Below are positions 15,563-21,513 of a stretch of 24,114 bases of DNA, piece by piece; position 1 is the stretch's first letter; the number at the start of each line of letters is the position of its first letter. The notes beneath the pieces are model-generated. The model worked only from the letters and a program-made list of their open reading frames with translations, was not told the origin of the DNA and made no database searches. The stretch is from an uncultured Selenomonadales bacterium. Lineage in GTDB: Bacteria; Bacillota_C; Negativicutes; Selenomonadales; Selenomonadaceae. A program made the position numbers and the translations under genes. The stretch covers positions 1 to 24,114 of the forward strand of contig CALGGX010000265.1 in NCBI GenBank assembly GCA_937916025.1. Reading direction: 5' to 3'.

Positions 15563-16405
15563 TCAATCGTCTTTTGCGCGCCATTTCAACAGAAATTCGC
15601 TCATGCTCGGCTGTTGATTGGAAAACGCGGGTTTAAGCACGGCACGAAGAGTATCGCTGTCGAGATGGCGCATGATGTGTCCGTTTTCTGCCACGGAGAT
15701 CGTGCCGGTCTCTTCGCTTACGACGACAATCAGCGCGTCGCATTGTTCGGAAAGTCCGATTGCCGCGCGATGCCGAGTTCCGAGTTCCGTCGAAAGACTT
15801 CGATTCTCCGTCAACGGCAAAAGGCACCCCGCCGCAATCAAACGATTGCCGCGAATGACCGCCGCGCCGTCGTGCAACGGCGTGTTCGGAATGAAAACAT
15901 TCATCAAAAAATCCGCCGTGATGAGACCGTCGATATGAATTCCGGTCGCACTCACGTCGTTTAATTTCATTTCGCGCTCGACAACCAACAGCGCGCCGGT
16001 TTTGGTCGCCGCAAGATTTTTTGCCGCCTTGACGAGTTCATCGACGACTGTCTTCGCTTCACTTTCGTCAAGCGCGGCATTTTTGCTGAAGAATTTGCCT
16101 TGCCCGAGATGCTCGAGCGCGCGCCGAAGTTCCGGCTGAAAAACAATCGGAAGCCCGACGACCAATACCGACGCCGATTTTTGCAGTAACCAGGAAATTA
16201 CGTGGAGGTTGAGCCAGCTGCAGATGACCGTCACGGTGAACAGCACGATCAAGCCTTTGACCAGAGTGATGGCGCGAGTGTCCTGCAGCATTTCATAGAT
16301 TTTGTAGAGGATTGCCGCGACGATCAAGATGTCTACAACGTCCAGCGGACCGATCGTAGAGAGTATTCCGTGCAGTTGCATCGGAAAAGCTATGTCAAAC
16401 GGCAT
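15563..16405 (-). CDS. cdaA: Membrane diadenylate cyclase CdaA
   Basis: A 280-aa CdaA (DisA_N/DAC family) that makes cyclic di-AMP from two ATP. Three N-terminal membrane helices can be seen (about residues 22-38, 44-62 and 68-88). The catalytic domain has LHDGAAVI (177-184, DGA motif), GTRHRAAIG (209-217, RHR motif) and VVSEETGTIS (228-237), all the signature residues of an active enzyme. The length equals the usual 270-285 aa. GGAGGTG precedes the ATG at 16405 by five bases. It heads a tightly packed operon with cdaR and glmM, whose products in other Firmicutes bind CdaA and tune its activity. A weak promoter-like pair lies about 50-75 bp upstream. Confidence 0.96.
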   Translation of the reverse strand: MPFDIAFPMQLHGILSTIGPLDVVDILIVAAILYKIYEMLQDTRAITLVKGLIVLFTVTVICSWLNLHVISWLLQKSASVLVVGLPIVFQPELRRALEHLGQGKFFSKNAALDESEAKTVVDELVKAAKNLAATKTGALLVVEREMKLNDVSATGIHIDGLITADFLMNVFIPNTPLHDGAAVIRGNRLIAAGCLLPLTENRSLSTELGTRHRAAIGLSEQCDALIVVVSEETGTISVAENGHIMRHLDSDTLRAVLKPAFSNQQPSMSEFLLKWRAKDD

Positions 16406-16424
16406 TCACACACCTCCAAAGGGC

Positions 16425-16480
16425 AATGCGTAATTCTTAATTCGTAATTCATAATTAAAAGTTGGTGACGAAATTTCAAC
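16425..16480. repeat. Heptamer palindromic repeat, copy E5 (half copy)
   Basis: CAATGCGTAATTCTTAATTC and the following heptamers (16424-16457) match the left arm of copy E6 (19031-19063) almost base for base. A loop core GGTGACG then an ATTT segment is also shared. The second arm (ATTACGC repeats) is missing, so this copy cannot form the long hairpin. It lies in the 112-bp gap between ilvE and cdaA, next to the cdaA ribosome site. Confidence 0.7.
16451..16479 (-). promoter_or_regulatory. Weak sigma-A-like promoter candidate for cdaA operon
   Basis: On the - strand TTGAAA (16479-16474) is followed after 17 bases by AATTAT (16456-16451), matching 5/6 and 4/6 of the consensus. It is the best pair I see in the ilvE-cdaA gap. 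It partly consists of repeat E5 sequence. Read-through from the ilvE promoter is an equally likely source of transcript. Confidence 0.3.
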
Positions 16481-16517
16481 TGCCGAAAACAAAACCGAAT
16501 GCCGAATCAAAATCAAT

Positions 16518-17585
16518 TTAATCAACAAACTCGTTGAAGCCGAACTTGTCTTCGACTTTACCGACATGAAGTCCGTCGATGTAATCAAACATTTTTTGCG
16601 AGAACTCGCCGATGCCGCCGCCGTTAATCACATACTCTTTGCCTTTGTATGCGAGCATGCCGACCGGCGAGATCACCGCCGCCGTTCCGGAGCCGAAGAC
16701 TTCTTCGAGCGTGCCGTTCGCATGAGCTTCGAGCACTTCATCGATCGAAATCTTCCGCTCGATTGCGGGCACGCCCCAATCTTTGGCGACTTGCAAAACC
16801 GTCCGCCGCGTGATGCCGCTGAGGATCGAGCCGTCGAGCTCCGGCGTGATCACTTCGCCTTTGATCTTGAACAGAATGTTCATCGAGCCGACCTCTTCAA
16901 TGTATTTGCGCTCGACGCCGTCAAGCCAAAGCACTTGATCATAGCCTTTGTCATGAGCGGCGAGCCCCGCGTGCAACGACGCCGCGTAATTCGCCGGAGT
17001 TTTCGCTTCGCCGAGTCCGCCGCGCACCGCGCGCACGTATTTGTCTTCAACCATGATTTTTACCGGCGCAAATCCATGCGCGTAATACGCCGCCACCGGC
17101 GACAGGATGATCAGGAATTTGTAAGTTTTGCTGACGCGAACTCCGAGATACGGATCATCGGCAAAGATGAACGGACGGATATAAAGACTCTGCCCCGCGC
17201 CGGTCGGAATCCAATCGCGCTCGATCGAGATCAATTTCTTCAGTCCGTCATTCATCAGCTCGAACGGAACTTCGGGAATGTCGAGAATCCGCGCGGAAAT
17301 GTTGATGCGATTGAGATGATCTTTTGCGCGGAAGATCGAAACCTTGTCGTCATAACGATACGCTTTCAAACCGTCGAAAATCGCCTGACCGTAATGCAAA
17401 GTCGTGTTCGCCGGGCTCACTTCGATGTTGCGGAACGGAACGATGCGCGGGTCATGCCAACCGCGCTCGACATCGTAATCCATTTCAAACATGTAGTCGG
17501 TGAAGTGAGTTCCGAAGCCGATCTTTGACACGTCCGGCTTTGCTTTGAGCGTCGTCGCCTTCTCGAATTTGATCTCTGTCATCAT
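16518..17585 (-). CDS. ilvE: Branched-chain amino-acid aminotransferase
   Basis: A 355-aa class IV PLP aminotransferase, catalysing the last step of Ile, Leu and Val synthesis (and the first of their breakdown) with 2-oxoglutarate/glutamate. It is of the longer type of about 350 aa that includes FGTHFTDYMFEMDY (residues 24-37). Recognised segments are LHYGQAIFDGLKAYR (63-77), LYIRPFIFADDPYLGV (134-149), the Schiff-base lysine region GGLGEAKTPANYAAS with Lys195, and VEEVG-type EEVGSMN plus SILSGITRRTVL (cofactor phosphate binding). The pair ATG-ATG at 17585/17582 follows GGAG; the first has the better spacing. It has its own strong promoter and a leader of about 45 nt, too short for a T-box. 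Confidence 0.95.
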   Translation of the reverse strand: MMTEIKFEKATTLKAKPDVSKIGFGTHFTDYMFEMDYDVERGWHDPRIVPFRNIEVSPANTTLHYGQAIFDGLKAYRYDDKVSIFRAKDHLNRINISARILDIPEVPFELMNDGLKKLISIERDWIPTGAGQSLYIRPFIFADDPYLGVRVSKTYKFLIILSPVAAYYAHGFAPVKIMVEDKYVRAVRGGLGEAKTPANYAASLHAGLAAHDKGYDQVLWLDGVERKYIEEVGSMNILFKIKGEVITPELDGSILSGITRRTVLQVAKDWGVPAIERKISIDEVLEAHANGTLEEVFGSGTAAVISPVGMLAYKGKEYVINGGGIGEFSQKMFDYIDGLHVGKVEDKFGFNEFVD

Positions 17586-17637
17586 AAAACATCTCCGATC
17601 AAAAAAATTCTTCAGTTAAACATCATGAATGAAAACC

Positions 17638-17666
17638 ATTTTATTATCGCCGTCGAGCAGTGTCAA
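17638..17666 (-). promoter_or_regulatory. Sigma-A promoter of ilvE
   Basis: On the - strand, TTGACA (17666-17661) and TAAAAT (17643-17638) are separated by exactly 17 bases, a perfect -35 and a 5/6 -10. It lies between the MATE-pump stop (17672) and the ilvE start (17585), giving a predicted leader of about 45 nt. This makes ilvE an independent transcription start and argues against sole dependence on the pump gene's transcript. Confidence 0.75.
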
Positions 17667-17671
17667 GTTTT

Positions 17672-19009
17672 TTAATGCAAATGCGCTCGGCAGAATTTGT
17701 AAGCGATGCACATCAAAATCGTCGTCACCAACCAACTCACGGGATAACATGCCATCAACGTTCCGTAGGTCGGAGACTCGACGAAAGCGGTAAACAGCCA
17801 CGTGATTCGGACGCCGCAAACTCCGATCAAAGCAATGATCGCCGGGGCGAGCGAAATACCGTAGCCTCGCAACGCGCCCGACAAGCCCTCGAGCAGAATG
17901 TTGATGATCTCCGGCGCGACGATGTACCACAGCCGAACCTTGCCGAGAAAAACTACGTGCGGATCGCCGTTGAAAAACGACAACAATTCTTCGGCGAAAT
18001 ACAAAATGAAGATCGCGGGCACGCCCATAAAAATTCCGTCGAGCCCGATTGCAATCCATGTTACTCGTCGACAGCGGGCGAAATTCCTCGCGCCGTAATT
18101 TTGACTGACGAAAGTCGTAGCGGCTTGCGCGAATGCGCTGATGATGCAGAAGATGTTGATCTCGATCACGAAAGCCGCCGCCGAAGCCGCCATTGCATCC
18201 GCGCCGAGTGAATTGATCGCCGCTTGGATCAAAATATTTGACAACGAGAAGACCATGCCTTGAATTCCCGCCGGCATTCCGATACGAACGATCTCTTTCA
18301 GGCAGTCGCGATCGAGCGAGAGCGCGCCGATCTCGAGATGAATGAAGTCGTCCGCGCGGAGCAACTCGACAAACAAAATCAACGCGCTGATCGAATCGGC
18401 GAGCACCGTGGCGAGCCCGACGCCGAGCACTCCGTCCTCGAATGTCGAGACGAAGATCAGATTGAGGATCAAATTGAGCGCGCTCGCGATCGCCAATGCA
18501 ATCAACGGCGTATTCGCATCGCCTTTGCTCCGAAAGATCGCCGCCTCGAAATTGTAGATGCTCATCGCCGGCATGCTCAAGATGTAAACGCGGAGGTAAG
18601 TTTCTGCCATGGCTCGGACTTCGGAGGGAACTTCGAGCCAATCGAGAATGGAAGAAGTCGCCGCTTCGCCGAGGATCACGATGCCGATTCCGGTTGCGAT
18701 CGCGAGAAGAAATGACGTGCCGACGGCGGCTCGGACTCGATCGAATTTCTGCGCGCCGATGTTTTGCGCGATCACGACGTTTGCTCCGAGCGACAAGCCC
18801 ATGAAGAGATTGACGAGCAATCCGATCAATGAAATGTTGTTGCCGACGGCGGCCATGGCTTCCTTGCCGACGAACGAGCCGAGCACCGCGACGTCCGCCG
18901 TGTTGAACAACTGATTCATTACGCCGGTCAATGCGAGCGGCAATGCAAACAGAATGATTTTATCCCAGAGCGAGCCGTGAAGCATGTCGATGTCTTTACT
19001 GCGAAACAT
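17672..19009 (-). CDS. MATE-family multidrug efflux transporter
   Basis: A 445-aa inner-membrane antiporter of the MATE/NorM-DinF superfamily, expected to export drugs or metabolites using Na+ or H+. About twelve hydrophobic helices can be traced. Family segments include LPLALTGVMNQLFNTADVAV near the N-terminus, SLIGLLVNLFMGLSLGANVV with the following AQNIGA, PAMSIYNFEAAIFRSKGDANTP (between helices 4 and 5) and, in the second half, GMPAGIQGMVFSLSNILIQ and AATTFVSQNYGA. The ATG at 19009 is preferred because AGAGGTGA lies seven bases upstream; an in-frame ATG eight codons earlier sits on top of that site. Substrate unknown. No convincing promoter for it is visible in the shared gap; only a weak CTGTCA/AATAAT pair on the - strand near 19105-19135. 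Confidence 0.93.
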   Translation of the reverse strand: MFRSKDIDMLHGSLWDKIILFALPLALTGVMNQLFNTADVAVLGSFVGKEAMAAVGNNISLIGLLVNLFMGLSLGANVVIAQNIGAQKFDRVRAAVGTSFLLAIATGIGIVILGEAATSSILDWLEVPSEVRAMAETYLRVYILSMPAMSIYNFEAAIFRSKGDANTPLIALAIASALNLILNLIFVSTFEDGVLGVGLATVLADSISALILFVELLRADDFIHLEIGALSLDRDCLKEIVRIGMPAGIQGMVFSLSNILIQAAINSLGADAMAASAAAFVIEINIFCIISAFAQAATTFVSQNYGARNFARCRRVTWIAIGLDGIFMGVPAIFILYFAEELLSFFNGDPHVVFLGKVRLWYIVAPEIINILLEGLSGALRGYGISLAPAIIALIGVCGVRITWLFTAFVESPTYGTLMACYPVSWLVTTILMCIAYKFCRAHLH

Positions 19010-19023
19010 TGTTGAGTCACCTC

Positions 19024-19122
19024 TGAAAAGCAATGCGTAATTCTTAATTCGTAATTCGTAATTGGGGTGACGGGATTTTTAATTACGCATTACGCATTAC
19101 GCATTATTCATTGTTTTTTTCA
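19024..19122. repeat. Heptamer palindromic repeat, copy E6 (full, 99 bp)
   Basis: This is the most complete copy. The ends are inverted: TGAAAAGCAATGCG (19024-19037) against CATTGTTTTTTTCA (19109-19122). The left arm has TAATTCT/TAATTCG heptamers and the right arm (19081-19104) has three ATTACGC heptamers. The loop GGGGTGACGGGATTTTT is related to the E1 and E5 loops. One end is the ribosome-site flank of the MATE gene; the other touches the promoter of the metallo-beta-lactamase gene. Confidence 0.85.
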
Positions 19123-19123
19123 A

Positions 19124-19152
19124 TTGACAGCTTGCGTAATAAAATATAAGAT
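19124..19152 (+). promoter_or_regulatory. Sigma-A promoter of the MBL/GrpE-like/Hsp70-like cassette
   Basis: TTGACA (19124-19129) is a perfect -35. Downstream, TATAAG (19145-19150, spacer 15) matches 5/6 of a -10 and TAAGAT (19147-19152, spacer 17) matches 4/6. Either way transcription should begin near 19157-19160, only about 10 nt before the first start codon, so the leader is very short. The -35 begins two bases after the end of repeat E6. Confidence 0.65.
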
Positions 19153-19168
19153 CATTTTTTGAGGGGAG

Positions 19169-20302
19169 ATGAGAGATACGAGAGCCAATGAAATAATTTT
19201 CATGCCGCTCGGCGGCGGTCAAACAATCGGCGCGAGCTGTTACTTCTTGAAACTCGGTAACGCGAATATTTTACTCGACTGCGGCATCGGATTCAAAGAC
19301 GGAGTTCCGTTTGCGCCGAATTTTCATGCGCTGTTGTCGAGCCCGTACCTTCAGAGCCTCGCGCAAATCTCGCACATCTTCATCTCGCACGCACATCTCG
19401 ATCACGCGGGTTGGTTGCCGGATTTTTTAATGCAATCGAAATCGGACGCCGCCGTTTACATGACCGACATGACGTTCCTGCTCATCGATCATCAAATCAG
19501 CATGTTTCAGCAAAAAGATTATTCAGTCAAGCGTGAGTTGCTCAATTCGACCGTGACGCGCGTGAGTTACATGCAACAGATTCCGTTCGGAAAATGCCGG
19601 GCGACGTTTTATCAAGCCGGGCATATTCCGGGCGCGATGATGGTTTTGATCGAGTATCGCAATCGCCGAATTCTCTACACGGGCGATTATTCGATCTCGA
19701 GCACGCCGGTCACGAACGGTTGCCGATTGCCGGACGGCGAGATCGATTTGCTGATCCTGTGCGGACTCCACGCGCGTCATTCGAGTTATCGCCGCTCGCA
19801 TGACAAGCTCCCTTACATCATTCAAAAAATCAAGCGCGCGTTGCAGCATCGCCGCTCGGTTTTTTATCGCGTGCGGCAATTGAGCAAAGGCTTGGAATTG
19901 ATCGAGCTGCTCAACGATCATCTGAATGTGCCGATTTATCTCGACGACTCGATCCTGAAATTGATCAAACGGTTCGAGTTAAAGATCATTCGCGTGTTGG
20001 AGCAAAACAATTATCCGTTGAGCGCGGGGCGGAAATTATTTCCGAATGTGGTTTTGAGCATGCAACCGAATTTTCCGTTCGATCCGAGATACGAGCGGCT
20101 CGATGAAGATTTTTCTTTGCACGACGATTTCGATGACACGGTTCGGTTCGTCAAAAAGATCAATCCGAAGACGGCAATAGTCGTTCACAGCCCGCCGCCG
20201 CTCGGACCGTTTGACGAGACGATCGAGCAACAATTGATGAACGACGCCGATTGTCGGACGCAATTCGTCTTCGCCAATGAAGGCGAAGCATATGTTTTTT
20301 GA
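19169..20302 (+). CDS. Metallo-beta-lactamase-fold protein, compact beta-CASP-like
   Basis: A 377-aa member of the MBL superfamily, closest in layout to the beta-CASP (CPSF/RNase J-like) nucleic-acid hydrolases. Metal ligands are complete: HAHLDH at 74-79, His152 in GHIPGA, Asp173 in TGDYS. The C-terminus carries SLHDDFDDTVRFVKK (His318) and KTAIVVHSPP (His340), placed like beta-CASP motifs B and C; RSVFYRVRQLSKGLELIELL and NVPIYLDDSI resemble the middle of that domain. The motif A acidic residue (usually E-x-TYG) is absent: the aligned segment reads LLILCGLHARHSS. There is no KH or C-terminal extension. Nuclease activity is therefore plausible but unproven. The ATG at 19169 abuts GAGGGGAG with no spacer; in-frame alternatives are poor. 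It heads the cassette. Confidence 0.8.
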   Translation: MRDTRANEIIFMPLGGGQTIGASCYFLKLGNANILLDCGIGFKDGVPFAPNFHALLSSPYLQSLAQISHIFISHAHLDHAGWLPDFLMQSKSDAAVYMTDMTFLLIDHQISMFQQKDYSVKRELLNSTVTRVSYMQQIPFGKCRATFYQAGHIPGAMMVLIEYRNRRILYTGDYSISSTPVTNGCRLPDGEIDLLILCGLHARHSSYRRSHDKLPYIIQKIKRALQHRRSVFYRVRQLSKGLELIELLNDHLNVPIYLDDSILKLIKRFELKIIRVLEQNNYPLSAGRKLFPNVVLSMQPNFPFDPRYERLDEDFSLHDDFDDTVRFVKKINPKTAIVVHSPPPLGPFDETIEQQLMNDADCRTQFVFANEGEAYVF

Positions 20303-20321
20303 TCAAAGGAGTGGATATTGC

Positions 20322-21416
20322 ATGATTGATTTCAAAAGTGATAAATTGCGGCGATTTCTGGCGGACGTACACAGTTGCGCGAAGCAGAAATTTCAAAAGG
20401 CGAGCGATTACATTGACGAAGACGTGATCCGCGAAAATCAGCTGTTCGGAATTCTTTGCATGAATATGGACAGCGAGCCGCGCGAGTACGCCGACAAGAT
20501 GAATGAAGCCGTCGGTTGCGATTGGCGCGGTTATGACATCATTCGGCAGTTTCGGAAATTTCACATCTCGCATCGACAGAAACGCAAAGAGTTGCTCGAT
20601 TGGGCGGAAGAACTCGCGAAACTTCTCATGCAATCGCTCGAGAGCGGCACGGCGGACGACTTCAATCGCTTCAAAGCGCAGCGCAAGGCGGATGTGTTGA
20701 CGCAGGAAGGCAGTCGGTACAAACTGCAGGAGCGCATCGGCGTGCTGATGATCTATTGCCGTCATCCGGAGCTCGACGTTTACGATGATCTGAAATTGAT
20801 CGAGCACTTCAAAAATGCGTACGCGAATGATTTTCTCGACGACATGACGGATGCACTCGCGAGATATTGCGGCGCAATCAAACGCGCGGCATCAAACGGC
20901 AAGAAAAAATCCGCCGCGTCAAACGTCGATGCCGAATACGAGATCGAACATCTGAAAACTCTGCTCGAACGCAACGAACGGTTGACGAAGGCGTTGCAGG
21001 ACGAGTTTGAAGAGTCGCTCCGCGAGAGCAAAGCAAAAGAACTTACGGAATTCTTTGCGCGGCTCAACTCGGAAAAATACGGCTGCATTCTCGACGGCTT
21101 GTTGAGTGTCAGGAAGGGCGTGAGTACTCTCAAAAAAAATCACTACGAATTGCCGCCGGAATTGAGCGGGCTGTTCATCATCACGCAGAAATTGATCCAA
21201 TTTGTCAAAGACAGTCACATCGTCCCGATCATGAAACCGGACGAGGAAAAGATCGTCAAGGCGTCGGACATCGAGTTTTGCGATTATGAAGGCACTCCGT
21301 TTTCGGATAAAGACGATGAGAAAATCGTCCGCGTGATCTCGCCGGGCTGGATTTATACGGATAAAGACATTCAGATCGCGCGTCCGAAAATCAAAGAGCT
21401 CGGCGACGATGATTGA
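20322..21416 (+). CDS. GrpE-like nucleotide-exchange factor with unknown N-terminal domain
   Basis: A 364-aa protein. The C-terminal part (about 203-364) has GrpE layout: a charged coiled coil (203-245), LDGLLSVRKGVSTL in the position of GrpE's LLxVxDNLER, a helix LSGLFIITQKLIQFVKDSHI, then a beta domain with DYEGTPFSDKDDEKIVRVIS and PGWIYTDKDIQIARPKIK, matching the family's V-x-x-V-x-x-x-GY-x-x-x-x-x-x-RPA-x-V ending. GrpE releases ADP from Hsp70, and the next gene is an Hsp70-like ATPase, so the pair makes sense. The N-terminal 190 residues are helical and unrecognised, making it nearly twice normal GrpE length. AAAGGAGTGG places the start at 20322; a frame open further upstream overlaps the preceding gene. 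The GrpE call is my own motif reading. Confidence 0.6.
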   Translation: MIDFKSDKLRRFLADVHSCAKQKFQKASDYIDEDVIRENQLFGILCMNMDSEPREYADKMNEAVGCDWRGYDIIRQFRKFHISHRQKRKELLDWAEELAKLLMQSLESGTADDFNRFKAQRKADVLTQEGSRYKLQERIGVLMIYCRHPELDVYDDLKLIEHFKNAYANDFLDDMTDALARYCGAIKRAASNGKKKSAASNVDAEYEIEHLKTLLERNERLTKALQDEFEESLRESKAKELTEFFARLNSEKYGCILDGLLSVRKGVSTLKKNHYELPPELSGLFIITQKLIQFVKDSHIVPIMKPDEEKIVKASDIEFCDYEGTPFSDKDDEKIVRVISPGWIYTDKDIQIARPKIKELGDDD

Positions 21417-21477
21417 GCCGAATTCGGCAACTCTCAATCAAAAACTCAATCGAAAACTCAATCGGTAACTCTCAATC
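21417..21477. repeat. Palindrome followed by four short tandem repeats before the Hsp70-like gene
   Basis: Right after the GrpE-like stop is the perfect 12-bp palindrome GCCGAATTCGGC (21417-21428). Then AACTC(TC)AATC occurs four times, starting at 21429, 21443, 21455 and 21467 (spacings 14, 12, 12). A fifth degenerate copy may begin near 21481. No T-run follows. The arrangement looks like an operator or RNA-level control site for the next gene, but could be slippage repeats. Confidence 0.7.
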
Positions 21478-21513
21478 GGAATTCTCTCATCAAACAAAAA
21501 CTGGAGGCAAGCC

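Noticed and set aside
16566..17528. 320-codon + strand open frame opposite ilvE
   Set aside because: A shadow of a well-conserved aminotransferase on the other strand; no ribosome site or motifs.
17586..17671. T-box or attenuator leader for ilvE
   Set aside because: The promoter leaves only about 45 nt of leader, too short for a T-box, with no specifier hairpin or terminator stem. A tiny ATG-ATG-TTT-AAC-TGA frame is present but carries no run of Ile/Leu/Val codons.
17616..18641. 341-codon second - strand frame within the MATE gene
   Set aside because: Arg-rich translation in the wrong frame; the MATE frame shows membrane helices and family motifs.
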